The position numbers were made by a program, and so were the translations under genes. A stretch of 64,000 bases of DNA. It comes from Biformimicrobium ophioploci. GTDB taxonomy: Bacteria; Pseudomonadota; Gammaproteobacteria; Pseudomonadales; Cellvibrionaceae. Where the stretch lies: positions 372,001 through 436,000 of the forward strand of contig NZ_BSYJ01000002.1 of the NCBI RefSeq assembly GCF_030270605.1. The letters run 5' to 3'. Shown piece after piece: positions 34,998-43,865 of the stretch. Numbering within the stretch: position 1 is the first letter of the stretch; the number at the start of each line of letters is the position of its first letter. The notes under the pieces were generated by a model that saw only the letters and a list, made by a program, of their open reading frames with translations, had not been told where the DNA came from and ran no database searches.

Positions 34998-36077
34998 ATG
35001 AGAGGTTTCAAAACCATGGTGAAGAACTCGGGTATAGCTTCGGTTTTCGGATTGGCCGCGGTCGTATCATTGGCGGGTTGTAGCGCTGATCCGGAATTCA
35101 TCGGCTTGTGCGATAGCTATCCAGGCGTGCCGGAGGAAGGCGGAATCACTGCTGGGATGGTGTATATCGAGGCCGGAGAATTCCAGATTGGTAATGACCA
35201 CGGCTTCAGGGATCCGGAAAGCGGGCGCTTCCAGCGTTTCCCGGAAGAGGCTGGTGCACGATTGGTGGAGAGTGAGGGCTTCTGGATCGACCGGCACGAG
35301 GTGACAAATGCGCAGTTCAAGCGCTTCGTCGATGCGACAGGTTACGTAACCGTGGCTGAACGCAAGCCGTTACCGGAGTGGTTCCCGGCGGGATACCCGC
35401 AAGATGAGCTGGTGCCCGGGTCTGCTGTGTTTAATCCGAGTGATGTATTCCAGAGTACATCGCAGGCACCAGCGTGGTGGCGATTCGTAGAGGGCGCGAG
35501 CTGGCGGCAGCCGGAAGGCCCGGGTAGCGACCTGTCCGGGCGAATGAATCATCCGGTAGTACACGTTACCTTTGCTGATGCACAAGCCTATGCCAGCTGG
35601 GCAGGCAAACGGTTACCCTCTGAAGCGCAGTGGGAGTACGCTGCAAAAGCCGGTATTGAGGTAGCGGAGGGGGCATGGGAAAAAGCCTATTACCGCGATG
35701 GAGAATGGGTCGCAAATACCTGGCAGGGGACATTTCCGGACCGCAATGAAGCCGCGGACGGCTATGCCGGCACGGCGCCCGTGGGCTGTTTTCCACCCAA
35801 CCCATGGGGCCTCTACGACGCTATAGGCAATGTCTGGGAGCTGGTTTCATCTGATTATTCGCAGGACCATCGAAAGGTTCCTACGGGGGATTTCGATCCT
35901 TCAGACTATTCAAAAGCCGGGGTGATAAAGGGGGGATCGTTCTTATGCGCCTCCAATTACTGTATGCGCTACCGGCCTGTGTCTCGTCATGCCCAGGACA
36001 GGACTATCGGGAGTTCCCACATCGGGTTCCGCACCATTTATATTCCCAAGGGTTCTGTGACGGGGCAGCGGAAATAA
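34998..36077 (+). CDS. Formylglycine-generating enzyme (FGE/SUMF1), lipoprotein
   Basis: The enzyme converts the signature cysteine of type I sulfatases to formylglycine. The 359 residues start with a signal peptide and lipobox SLAGC (Cys28), so the mature protein should be lipid-anchored in the periplasm. The FGE-sulfatase domain begins GMVYIEAGEFQIGND, continues with WIDRHEVTNAQFKRFVDATGYVT and SWAGKRLPSEAQWEYAAKAG, and ends GGSFLCASNYCMRYRP. Cys317 and Cys322 there have the C-x4-C spacing of the catalytic pair in genuine FGE, which most SUMF1-like paralogs lack. An alternative ATG at 35016 has a better-spaced GAGAGG. Two type I sulfatases in the window are its likely clients. Confidence 0.9.
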   Translation: MRGFKTMVKNSGIASVFGLAAVVSLAGCSADPEFIGLCDSYPGVPEEGGITAGMVYIEAGEFQIGNDHGFRDPESGRFQRFPEEAGARLVESEGFWIDRHEVTNAQFKRFVDATGYVTVAERKPLPEWFPAGYPQDELVPGSAVFNPSDVFQSTSQAPAWWRFVEGASWRQPEGPGSDLSGRMNHPVVHVTFADAQAYASWAGKRLPSEAQWEYAAKAGIEVAEGAWEKAYYRDGEWVANTWQGTFPDRNEAADGYAGTAPVGCFPPNPWGLYDAIGNVWELVSSDYSQDHRKVPTGDFDPSDYSKAGVIKGGSFLCASNYCMRYRPVSRHAQDRTIGSSHIGFRTIYIPKGSVTGQRK

Positions 36078-36192
36078 GTACGGCCGGCATTGCTCTGGTG
36101 ATACCTACTGTTGATGGTACGAAGCCTGAGATGTACGTGAGTAACTTGCGGGGTAAAACCCAATTGAAGGTTTAGTTTAAGGAGAGAACTAG

Positions 36193-37416
36193 ATGAACAA
36201 TGTCCATGAAGTAATGATCCTTGATGCTGTCCGTTTGCCACGTGCGGTAGCTAAGCCGGAAGCAGGGGCCTATGCGAACTATAAAGCGGTCGAGCTACTT
36301 AAGCCTCTCTACAAAGCACTTGAGGAGCGCGGTGACTTTAAAGCTTCTCAAGTAGACGACGTGCTGTTGGGCTGTAATACGCAAGTGGGCGACCAAGGTG
36401 CGAACATAGCCAAGATTTCGGCAATGTTCGCAGGCTGGCCCGATACCGTACCCGGTGCAACGATAAACCGATTTTGTTGTTCTGGACTCGACGCGATCAA
36501 TCTGGGCGCAAGCAAGATCGCAATGGGTGTGAACTCACTGGTTGTTGCTGGTGGTGTCGAGCACATTAGCCGCGTTCCGATGTTCTCCGACAAAGGTGCG
36601 TGGTTTAGTGACCCTGCTGTGATCAAGTCAAGTAAATTCATGCATATGGGCTTGTCGGCAGATCTGATTGCGGGTATGGAGGGGTACGATAGTGAAACGC
36701 TTAATGAGTACTCACTTCGTTCGCATCAGCGTGCAGCGGATGCATCGAAATCTGGGCGGTTTGGAAGATCCTTGGTTCCGATAAAAGGCGAGCAGGGAGA
36801 AGCGATAATCGCGTCAGATGAAGGTATTCGCCCAAATGCCAGCATGGAAAAACTTGCGCAGCTTCCCACAGCGTTTGGAAAATTTATCGACCAGGTAAAG
36901 CCAATGGTTGATGCGTTTTATCCGGGCGTAGTCTTCGAAGCACGTCATACTCCAGCCAACTCGCCCGCGCTTGTTGACGGTGCATCTTTAGTGGTGATGG
37001 CCAGTAGGTCTTTCTGTGAAGAGCAGGGTCTGAAGCCGAGAGCTCGTGTTATCAGTTTTGCGGAAGCAAGTGACGAGCCGGTGCGTATGTTGACCGGCCA
37101 TATTCGAGCGACTGAAAAGGTTTTGGAGCGAGCAGGGTTAACGGCCGATGAAATTGACCTTTGGGAGGTCAACGAGTCATTTGTTGCGCCAACTCTGAAA
37201 TATCAGAAGGATTTCAATATTCCAGATGATAAATTCAATGTAAACGGCGGCGCCATCGCAATGGGGCACCCTTTAGGCGCAACCGGCGGCAACCTTGTCA
37301 GCATGTTGATTGATGAACTCGAAGAGCGTGGGCTGACTAAGGGGGTTGTGTCGATTTGCGGCGGTGCGGGCGTGGGGGTTGCTACATTGATTGAACGTGT
37401 CGAACCGTCTGAATAA
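36193..37416 (+). CDS. Thiolase (acetyl-CoA C-acyltransferase)
   Basis: The protein has 407 residues, a full-length thiolase for the last step of beta-oxidation. The catalytic Cys95 lies in NRFCCSGLDA. The C-terminal part has NGGAIAMGHPLGATG with the catalytic His and CGGAGVGVATL with the second catalytic Cys. GGAGAG precedes the ATG. It follows the FGE gene by 115 bp on the same strand and converges on the LysR gene. Its base composition is visibly more AT-rich and its codon choice differs from the surrounding genes, which suggests a separate origin. Confidence 0.93.
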   Translation: MNNVHEVMILDAVRLPRAVAKPEAGAYANYKAVELLKPLYKALEERGDFKASQVDDVLLGCNTQVGDQGANIAKISAMFAGWPDTVPGATINRFCCSGLDAINLGASKIAMGVNSLVVAGGVEHISRVPMFSDKGAWFSDPAVIKSSKFMHMGLSADLIAGMEGYDSETLNEYSLRSHQRAADASKSGRFGRSLVPIKGEQGEAIIASDEGIRPNASMEKLAQLPTAFGKFIDQVKPMVDAFYPGVVFEARHTPANSPALVDGASLVVMASRSFCEEQGLKPRARVISFAEASDEPVRMLTGHIRATEKVLERAGLTADEIDLWEVNESFVAPTLKYQKDFNIPDDKFNVNGGAIAMGHPLGATGGNLVSMLIDELEERGLTKGVVSICGGAGVGVATLIERVEPSE

Positions 37417-37446
37417 TACGCCGTACAGCAAGTTCAGGGCGTAAGC

Positions 37447-38340
37447 TCAGTAAGGATTGATGGCACGGGTGATCAGGCTCTTGAGCCAGGTGTGCGCGGG
37501 GTCCTGTTCGGCGTTTCTGTGCCAAAGCAAGACAGATTCTACCTGGGGGACCGGGAACGGCAGCTCGAAATAATCCACATCGTAGTTTTGCGCAAAGCTG
37601 CGCGGAGCGGTGAGCGCCAGGTTGGACCTTTCAACAATGTGCGGAGCGCTGCGGTAGTGCTGGACGCGCAGCTTTATCTGGCGCCGTCTGCCCAGTTTGT
37701 TCAGGTGCATATCAACGAGGCCGGGCCCGGTGCGGCGGCTGGAGACGTGGATATGGCCCAGCTTCAGGTAGTTCTCCAGGGTAAGTGAATCTTCGATCTC
37801 AGGGTGATTGCGGCGCAGCATACACACGTAGCGGTCCTGCCCAAGAGAATGTTGCTGCAGTTTTGTGTTACCCATCATCGGTACATCAATCGCGAAGTTC
37901 AGGCTGTAATTGGCCAGCTCCCGCTCAATTTGATCCCGCGCCACGTAAAAGCATTCCACTCGCATGTGGGGTGCCTCCTTCTGCAGCCTCTCCATCAGGC
38001 GCGGCAACAGCATCGTCGCGGTCATGTCGTTCATGCTCAGGCGAATCGTCTTTTCCGCCGTTGCTGGCTCGAATTCAATCTTGGATACGGCGCTCTTCTG
38101 GAGGAGCTGCAGCCCGCTCTTTACCTGCTCGATGATGGTTTCTGTAAAGGCGGTTGGCTGCATCCCATGGGGAACCCGGATAAAAAGGTCATCCTGCAGC
38201 GCCTCGCGCGCGCGGGCAAGCGCATTACTCATGGCTGGCTGGGTAATGTGAAGCTGTTCTGCGGCGCGTGTCAGATTGCGCTCCGTGTAGATGGCGTCAA
38301 TTACCAGGAACAGGTTGAGGTCAATCCGGGTGAGGTGCAT
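37447..38340 (-). CDS. LysR family transcriptional regulator
   Basis: The protein has 297 residues. The N-terminal winged HTH is clear: LNLFLVIDAIYTERNLTRAAEQLHITQPAMSNALARAREAL (in segments, about 8-48). The substrate-binding domain begins near residue 90. The N-terminus resembles the NodD/LinR-like LysR group. It is divergent from the four-gene operon at 38449 with a 108-bp AT-rich intergenic region, the usual arrangement of a LysR activator and its target. No effector can be named. Confidence 0.93.
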   Translation of the reverse strand: MHLTRIDLNLFLVIDAIYTERNLTRAAEQLHITQPAMSNALARAREALQDDLFIRVPHGMQPTAFTETIIEQVKSGLQLLQKSAVSKIEFEPATAEKTIRLSMNDMTATMLLPRLMERLQKEAPHMRVECFYVARDQIERELANYSLNFAIDVPMMGNTKLQQHSLGQDRYVCMLRRNHPEIEDSLTLENYLKLGHIHVSSRRTGPGLVDMHLNKLGRRRQIKLRVQHYRSAPHIVERSNLALTAPRSFAQNYDVDYFELPFPVPQVESVLLWHRNAEQDPAHTWLKSLITRAINPY

Positions 38341-38448
38341 GGCTAGATATAACCTATATGAATGAGGCGATATTTATATAATAAATTTTAATGATTTAAG
38401 CTCTGGAGATACATTGAGTCAACACATTTAGCGTTTACAGGAGCGCTT

Positions 38449-39132
38449 GTGGCTGAGTTTTTTACCGTCCGACATGGGCAGGCTTCCCTGGGGAGCGAGA
38501 ACTACGACCAGCTGTCACCTCTGGGAGAGCGGCAATCGCGCTGGCTCGGAGAGCACTTTCGTGGACAGGGAGTCAACTTCGATCGGGTTATCTGCGGGGA
38601 TCTGGTGCGGCACCGCCAAACCGCTGAGGCAATCTGCGCTGGCATGGGGCGCAATAGCGAGGTCTCGATCCTGCAGTGTTTTGCCGAGCTGAACGAGTTT
38701 GATTTTCAGGAAATTATCAGTGCATACCTGCGCGTCTCGCCGGAGCGCCGGCCCCCGGCAGACGCAGATCAGCGCGTATTTTTCAGTTTGCTGCGGGATG
38801 CTATGCACGCGTGGATTGAGGGACAGCTTGACGTAGCGGAGAGCTGGCAGGCTTTCGAGCAGCGTGTTCAGCGGGGAATGGAGATCATCGTGGATGGACC
38901 AGGGCGCACACTGGTTGTGAGTTCAGGAGGCACCATCTCCATGTTGACGCGCCTGGTACTGGAGGCGCCGGCTTCGACGGTGGTACAACTCAACATGCAA
39001 ACCCGTAATACCTCCCTGAGTCGTTTTTTCTTCAAGTCAGGAAAAAGCAGGTCTTCAATCAGCCTGCATTCCTTTAATCATACCCCGCATCTGGAGCACC
39101 CCGAGCGCCAGGATGCGATCACCTACGGATAA
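38449..39132 (+). CDS. Histidine phosphatase family protein
   Basis: The protein has 227 residues and is a phosphoglycerate-mutase-like phosphatase. The catalytic RHG motif is at the N-terminus (FFTVRHGQASLGSENYDQLSPLGERQS), with ICGDLVRHRQTAEAI as the second conserved block and VVSSGGTISMLTRL, which replaces the late GH motif with GG and so departs from the family norm. The GTG start at 38449 has AGGAG five to six bases upstream. It is first in an operon with an ACAD10/11-like dehydrogenase, an APH-type kinase and an SDR, so its substrate may be a phosphorylated acyl-CoA intermediate. That role is inferred. Confidence 0.88.
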   Translation: MAEFFTVRHGQASLGSENYDQLSPLGERQSRWLGEHFRGQGVNFDRVICGDLVRHRQTAEAICAGMGRNSEVSILQCFAELNEFDFQEIISAYLRVSPERRPPADADQRVFFSLLRDAMHAWIEGQLDVAESWQAFEQRVQRGMEIIVDGPGRTLVVSSGGTISMLTRLVLEAPASTVVQLNMQTRNTSLSRFFFKSGKSRSSISLHSFNHTPHLEHPERQDAITYG

Positions 39133-39149
39133 GCAACAGGTAGCAAAAT

Positions 39150-40355
39150 ATGGATTTCGATTATTCCGACAAGGTAAAGGGACTGCTGGCGCGTGTTCAG
39201 CAGTTTATGGATGAACACGTCTACCCCGCTGAAGCACTGTATGAACAGCAATTGCAGGAAAATCGCTGGCAAACCCCGCCAGTTATGGAGGAGCTGAAGG
39301 AGAAAGCGAAATCGGCAGAGCTCTGGAATCTCTTTCTGCCGGATTCGGAATATGGAGCGGGACTGACAAATCTCGAATACGCCCCGCTTGCGGAGATGAT
39401 GGGACGTTCCCTGATCGCCTCAGAGGCATTTAACTGCAGTGCGCCGGATACCGGCAATATGGAAGTGTTGGCGCGATACGGAAACGAAGAGCAGAAAGCA
39501 CAATGGCTGGCGCCATTGCTGCGAGGTGAAATCCGCTCCGCATTTGCGATGACCGAGCCGCAAGTCGCTTCCAGTGATGCAACCAATATTGAGACCTCAA
39601 TTGTCCGGGATGGCGACGATTACGTGATCAATGGCCACAAGTTCTATATCAGTGGCGCGTCCAATCAAGACTGCAAGATCATGATCGTGATGGGCAAGAC
39701 AGATGCAGATAACCCGGATCGCTACAGGCAGCAATCCATGATCCTGGTACCGATGGATACGCCCGGAGTCGAGGTGGTGCGTCCCATGCAGGTACTGGGG
39801 TTTGATGATGCGCCCGAAGGCCACGCGGAAATTCGGTTCAACAATGTGCGGGTACCGGCTGGTAATCTGTTGCTCGGTGAAGGGCGCGGTTTCGAGATTG
39901 CACAGGGGCGCCTTGGCCCGGGCCGTATCCACCATTGCATGCGTCTGGTTGGTGTGGCTCAGCGTGCGCTGGAGGCAATGGCCAAGCGGGCGAGCGAGCG
40001 CGAGGTTTTCGGCCGTACCATGGCAAAACACGGCGGTGTCCGTGAGGTGCTGGCAAAGAGTCACTGTGAGATCGAGCAGGCACGGCTGCTGACGCTCAAG
40101 GCCGCTGATCGCATGGATAAAGTAGGAAACAAGGGCGCGAAAGACCTGATTTCAATGATCAAGATTGTTGCGCCGCAGATGGCCTGTAATGTCCTGGATC
40201 GCGCTATACAGATTCACGGCGCCGCCGGTCTGGGGCAGGACTTCTTCCTCGCCAGGGGCTATTCCTATGCGCGCGTTGTGCGCCTTGCCGATGGCCCGGA
40301 CGAGGTGCATATGATGCAGCTTGGTCGTGGCCTGGCCGCAGCGTTCGGTCAATAA
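39150..40355 (+). CDS. Acyl-CoA dehydrogenase, ACAD10/11-like
   Basis: The protein has 401 residues and is a FAD enzyme. FAD-binding segments are [15 protein letters not shown] and [12 protein letters not shown]. The C-terminal part has [41 protein letters not shown] (given here by its motifs), where DGPDEVH is typical of the ACAD10/11 group and not of ordinary fatty-acyl dehydrogenases. Next to a kinase, it resembles LvaC of the levulinate pathway, which handles 4-phosphorylated acyl-CoA. It follows the phosphatase by 17 bp. Confidence 0.92.
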   Translation: MDFDYSDKVKGLLARVQQFMDEHVYPAEALYEQQLQENRWQTPPVMEELKEKAKSAELWNLFLPDSEYGAGLTNLEYAPLAEMMGRSLIASEAFNCSAPDTGNMEVLARYGNEEQKAQWLAPLLRGEIRSAFAMTEPQVASSDATNIETSIVRDGDDYVINGHKFYISGASNQDCKIMIVMGKTDADNPDRYRQQSMILVPMDTPGVEVVRPMQVLGFDDAPEGHAEIRFNNVRVPAGNLLLGEGRGFEIAQGRLGPGRIHHCMRLVGVAQRALEAMAKRASEREVFGRTMAKHGGVREVLAKSHCEIEQARLLTLKAADRMDKVGNKGAKDLISMIKIVAPQMACNVLDRAIQIHGAAGLGQDFFLARGYSYARVVRLADGPDEVHMMQLGRGLAAAFGQ

Positions 40356-40374
40356 GTTTTCTCGGGGAATGAAA

Positions 40375-41418
40375 ATGAGTGAAGTGAAAACCGCAGTCGA
40401 CCAGCTGGATGAGGGCCTGCTGGCTGAATACCTGGCAGAGCACGTCGAGGGTTTCAGTGGTCCGGTTACGGCAAGCAAATTCTCGGGGGGGCAGTCCAAC
40501 CCCACGTTCAAGCTGCAAACGCCGGAACGTACCTATGTATTGCGTCGTCAGCCGCCGGGCAAATTGCTGAAGAGCGCCCATGCGGTGGATCGGGAATACC
40601 GCGTGATCAAGGCGCTGGCGGGATCCGATGTCCCGGTGCCGGAGGTTTACCACCTGTGCGAAGACCGTGATGTCATTGGCTCCATGTTCTATGTGATGTC
40701 CTTTGTGGAGGGGCGTATATTCTGGGATGCGGCCCTGCCCGATGTCGGCAGGCAAGATCGCACCGCCATGTACGCGGAGATGAATCGGGTCCTGGCTGCG
40801 TTACATAGCGTCGATGTCGAAGCGGCCGGCCTCAGCGACTATGGTAAGTCTGGCAACTATTTTGCGCGCCAGTATGACCGCTGGTGCAGCCAGTACCGCG
40901 CTTCTGAATTGCAGAGAATTGACGCGATGGAACGGCTGATTGGCTGGCTGGGTGAAGCGCAGCCGGAAGATGATGGCCGCGTCGCGCTTGTGCACGGCGA
41001 TTACCGCCTCGACAATATGGTATTCGCGCCGGCGGAGCCGAGCGTACTGGCGGTGCTGGACTGGGAGCTGTCGACGCTCGGCCATCCGTTTGCCGATCTG
41101 GCCTACCAGAGCATGCAACTGCGGATGCCGGCCGGCATGGGCAATATTTCGGGGCTGATGGGCAAGGATCGCGCAGCGTTGGGTATCCCGAGCGAGCCAG
41201 AGTATGTGGCGCAGTACTGCCAGCGTATGGGTATCGAAAAAATTGATAATTGGGTTTATTACCTGGCGTTCAGTTTCTTCCGTCTTGCCGCTATCGTACA
41301 GGGCGTGGCCAAACGCGCGCAGGACGGCAATGCCTCCAACAAGGAGGCAGGCAAGGTTGGTGCGTTCGTGGAGCCGCTTGCACAGATGGCGATGGACATC
41401 GTCAATAAAGAAGGATAA
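40375..41418 (+). CDS. APH-family phosphotransferase (LvaA / ACAD10-11 kinase-like)
   Basis: The protein has 347 residues and an aminoglycoside-phosphotransferase fold. [18 protein letters not shown] is the nucleotide loop, YVLRRQPPG carries the ATP-binding Lys/Arg region, [13 protein letters not shown] is the catalytic HGDxxxxN motif and [17 protein letters not shown] the metal-binding D. In ACAD10/11 and LvaA this kinase phosphorylates the hydroxyl of 4-hydroxyacyl-CoA. I start at the second ATG (40375), seven bases after GGGG. It lies between the ACAD and SDR genes with 19- and 3-bp gaps. Confidence 0.9.
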   Translation: MSEVKTAVDQLDEGLLAEYLAEHVEGFSGPVTASKFSGGQSNPTFKLQTPERTYVLRRQPPGKLLKSAHAVDREYRVIKALAGSDVPVPEVYHLCEDRDVIGSMFYVMSFVEGRIFWDAALPDVGRQDRTAMYAEMNRVLAALHSVDVEAAGLSDYGKSGNYFARQYDRWCSQYRASELQRIDAMERLIGWLGEAQPEDDGRVALVHGDYRLDNMVFAPAEPSVLAVLDWELSTLGHPFADLAYQSMQLRMPAGMGNISGLMGKDRAALGIPSEPEYVAQYCQRMGIEKIDNWVYYLAFSFFRLAAIVQGVAKRAQDGNASNKEAGKVGAFVEPLAQMAMDIVNKEG

Positions 41419-41421
41419 CCA

Positions 41422-42186
41422 ATGAGTACTGACCTTTTCGATCTTACCGGCAAAGTTGCTTTGGTAACCGGTGCCAGCCGTGGTATCGGCGAGTCCATTG
41501 CGCACCTGCTGGCGGAGCAGGGGGCGCATGTCATTGTCTCCAGTCGCAAACTGGAAGGCTGCCAGGCCGTGGCGGATGCCATCAAGGACAAGGGCGGTAA
41601 GGCTGAAGCCTTACCCTGCCATATCGGTGATATGGAGCAGATCAGCAGCTGTTTTGCTTCGATTCGGGAGAAGCACGGCAGGCTGGATATCCTGGTGAAC
41701 AATGCCGCCACCAATCCGTTTTTCGGTAATATCCTGGAAACGGACCTGGGTGCCTTCCAGAAGACGGTGGATGTGAATATCCGCGGTTATTTCTTCATGT
41801 CGGTAGAGGGCGGCAAGCTGATGCGCGAGCAGGGTGGTGGCGCGATCGTCAATACCGCTTCCATCAACGGTTTGCAGCCGGGCATCGGTCAGGGCATCTA
41901 TTCCATTACCAAGGCGGCGGTCATCAATATGACCAAGGCCTTTGCCAAGGAGTGTGCGCAGTACAATATTCGCTGCAATGCGCTGCTGCCGGGGCTGACC
42001 AAAACCGCTTTTGCCGGCGCGCTGTTTACCCACGACGAAATCTATAAAACCGCGATTTCCATGATTCCAATGCACCGCCATGCCGAGCCACAGGAAATGG
42101 CGGGAACGGTACTGTATCTGGTCTCCGACGCTTCCACCTATACGACAGGCGAATGCATTGTCGTCGACGGCGGCATGACGATCTGA
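41422..42186 (+). CDS. SDR family oxidoreductase (LvaD-like context)
   Basis: The protein has 254 residues with TGASRGIG (about 16-23), LVNNAATNP, IVNTASINGLQPG, the catalytic YSITK and LPGLTKTAFAG, ending in YTTGECIVVDGG. It is a classical SDR; in the levulinate operon of Pseudomonas putida an SDR (LvaD) lies beside the kinase and the ACAD. AGAAGGA precedes the start. A hairpin follows the stop. Its likely substrate is a hydroxy- or keto-acyl-CoA. Confidence 0.9.
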   Translation: MSTDLFDLTGKVALVTGASRGIGESIAHLLAEQGAHVIVSSRKLEGCQAVADAIKDKGGKAEALPCHIGDMEQISSCFASIREKHGRLDILVNNAATNPFFGNILETDLGAFQKTVDVNIRGYFFMSVEGGKLMREQGGGAIVNTASINGLQPGIGQGIYSITKAAVINMTKAFAKECAQYNIRCNALLPGLTKTAFAGALFTHDEIYKTAISMIPMHRHAEPQEMAGTVLYLVSDASTYTTGECIVVDGGMTI

Positions 42187-42195
42187 TCGAAATTT

Positions 42196-42227
42196 AACCT
42201 GAATGATTCCTCGGATTCATTCAGGTT
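42196..42227 (+). terminator. Inverted repeat after the kinase operon
   Basis: An 11-bp perfect stem (aacctgaatga / tcattcaggtt) with a 10-nt loop lies just after the SDR stop. No T-tract follows, so it may end transcription weakly or protect the mRNA. Confidence 0.5.
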
Positions 42228-42284
42228 CGATTCAGTCACGTATGGTTAATCTGCACCTGTAAACAAATGGTGGAGACAAAGCCA

Positions 42285-42722
42285 ATGACAAAGATCCGCA
42301 ACACTTTCCTCGGTACCGCACTGGCGGGCCTGTTCGCTTTTGCGGGTGCCACTGGCGCTCAGGCAAACGATTATTACTATTCCGGTGAAAGCGGTTACGC
42401 AGATAACGGAGATGTCATCGTCGGTACCGTAGTTGGCGCGCTGGTAGGCATGGCGCTGGCGGAACACGACGACCGTGATCGTCACCACAAGCATCGTCAT
42501 CACCACCACAGGAAGCATCATCGCCAGCGCGTTCGCTACTATGACTGTGATGGCTATCACCGCGGACAAGGCTATGGTCATGCAAAGCATTCACACAAGC
42601 GTGACAAGCACCTGCGCAAAGCGGAAAAGCACTACCGCAAGTACCAGAAGGCAATGCGCAAGGCACATCAGGACTACGACAATCACCGCAACCACCGTGG
42701 ATACGGCTATGGACGCTCATAA
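42285..42722 (+). CDS. Histidine-rich exported protein
   Basis: The protein has 145 residues. A signal peptide ends at GAQA (about 25), and DYYYSGESGYADNG follows. A hydrophobic glycine-rich stretch (TVVGALVGMALAEH, about 45-58) leads into a run dominated by His, Arg and Lys (about 60-80), then Tyr/His/Lys-rich repeats to the end. The His cluster suggests metal binding in the periplasm or nucleic-acid/polyanion binding; there is no family I can name. GGAG lies nine bases before the ATG at 42285, and upstream in-frame ATG at 42267 is less likely. It is a single-gene unit. Confidence 0.75.
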   Translation: MTKIRNTFLGTALAGLFAFAGATGAQANDYYYSGESGYADNGDVIVGTVVGALVGMALAEHDDRDRHHKHRHHHHRKHHRQRVRYYDCDGYHRGQGYGHAKHSHKRDKHLRKAEKHYRKYQKAMRKAHQDYDNHRNHRGYGYGRS

Positions 42723-42917
42723 GCTGTCATTGACCTGAAATAACTTCCTGCGGCCAGTATTCGCTGGGTTCCCCCCTCCGGTGAATATTGGTCGTTTGTT
42801 TGTCCATCTCCCCGGCTGTTTCAGTTCTCACTTTAGCGGGCTCGCTTACTCAAGGCTCGACCACCTGATGGATTCCCATTTAGTATTGGAGGATATTTTT
42901 AGTCGTGGTGGTACGAA

Positions 42918-43295
42918 GTGAAGGACATCAATCAGGTTGTTTCGTTTTTGGTCGGTGCGCTGGTCTGTTATCTACTGGTCTGGGCAGTGGGAGTCGGCTC
43001 CGCGGCTTCGATCCCGTCTATTTTGAACAGTTATCAATTCGCCCGGTTTGTCAGCTATGCAGTGCCGGTTTTTCTCTTGTCAGGGATTGGTCTTCTGATC
43101 TTCGAGATCGCCCGATCAGTGATGGGATCCAAGTTCAAGGTGCGGTTTCTGGCGCTACTGATTCCGTTTTTCGTCTACCTGGTCTATATCGGTTTTGACG
43201 ACGGCGCGATCCGTATTGTCTCGTCGCTGCTGATACCGGTGCTGGGTTACCTGGGCATGATGTTCTTCCTGCTGCGCAGGAATATGTCCTGGTGA
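42918..43295 (+). CDS. Small integral membrane protein
   Basis: The protein has 125 residues with four hydrophobic segments (about 7-27, 41-64, 75-90 and 100-118) and an Arg-rich cytoplasmic end. It begins with GTG, and the start is uncertain because no strong Shine-Dalgarno is visible. I do not recognise the family. It is followed after 7 bp by two GGGGTCAGA hairpins. Confidence 0.6.
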   Translation: MKDINQVVSFLVGALVCYLLVWAVGVGSAASIPSILNSYQFARFVSYAVPVFLLSGIGLLIFEIARSVMGSKFKVRFLALLIPFFVYLVYIGFDDGAIRIVSSLLIPVLGYLGMMFFLLRRNMSW

Positions 43296-43302
43296 AATTA
43301 AT

Positions 43303-43366
43303 GGGGTCAGATCCAGTGGATCTGACCCCTTAACATCGTCGGGGTCAGAGCGCACGCTCTGACCCC
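43303..43366. repeat. Two GGGGTCAGA-type hairpins (cluster 1)
   Basis: Two perfect 12-bp stems are present: ggggtcagatcc/ggatctgacccc at 43303-43329 and ggggtcagagcg/cgctctgacccc at 43341-43366. The same arms recur at 46770-46885 and 47417-47529. They look like REP-type dispersed palindromes. Confidence 0.85.
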
Positions 43367-43431
43367 ATTCGTTTATAGCCTTAGCGGCTTGCCAGGCAAT
43401 TTTTACCGGCAGGCTGGTAGCGGCGCGAGAC

Positions 43432-43839
43432 ATGATGTATCTCGCAGAGCATCATCCGGACCGGGTTGCCGGCCTGGCATTTATGGATATGCATCTTGTG
43501 ATGCCTGGCCTCGAAAATCAGGAAGTCAAAGAGCACCTTGAAATCACTTCGCGCGCAGCTACAGACCTCGGAAGCGATGTCTGGGCGATCCTGGGGTCGA
43601 GGCATATTTACCGCCCCGGCTTCCTGAGTGATGGAGCCGCGAGATTCGGAATTCCCGCACTCTGGATCACTTCAGAAATCTTTGGCACTCGTAGTATTTA
43701 TGAAGTCCAGGCAGGAGAAAGTAGCGTTCAGCGTCGTGCGGAATTTGCATGGAAGGACAAGGAGCTGAAGGCCTATTACCAGCAGCTCGCAGCGGACCCG
43801 GAGAAACGGCAGCGTATCCATGATCACTTCGCAAGGTAA
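43432..43839 (+). pseudogene. Truncated alpha/beta hydrolase remnant
   Basis: The frame encodes 135 residues beginning MMYLAEHHPDRVAGLAFMD, which is the segment after the nucleophile elbow in alpha/beta hydrolases of the haloalkane-dehalogenase type. The N-terminal half with the oxyanion loop and nucleophile is missing. Upstream the frame stays open only to 43363, inside the hairpin cluster, so the gene seems cut by that element. The distal part (EKRQRIHDHFAR) has no clear match. It is probably not functional. Confidence 0.5.
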
Positions 43840-43865
43840 ACCCCAATGCGCAGGTAAAGTCGGCA

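Noticed and set aside
43303-43366. Paired terminators after the small membrane gene
   Set aside because: The stems have no T-tracts and identical arms recur elsewhere, so a dispersed repeat explains them better.
43155-43433. 92-codon minus-strand frame over the hairpins
   Set aside because: It runs through the palindromes and opposite a likely membrane protein gene; composition is not protein-like.
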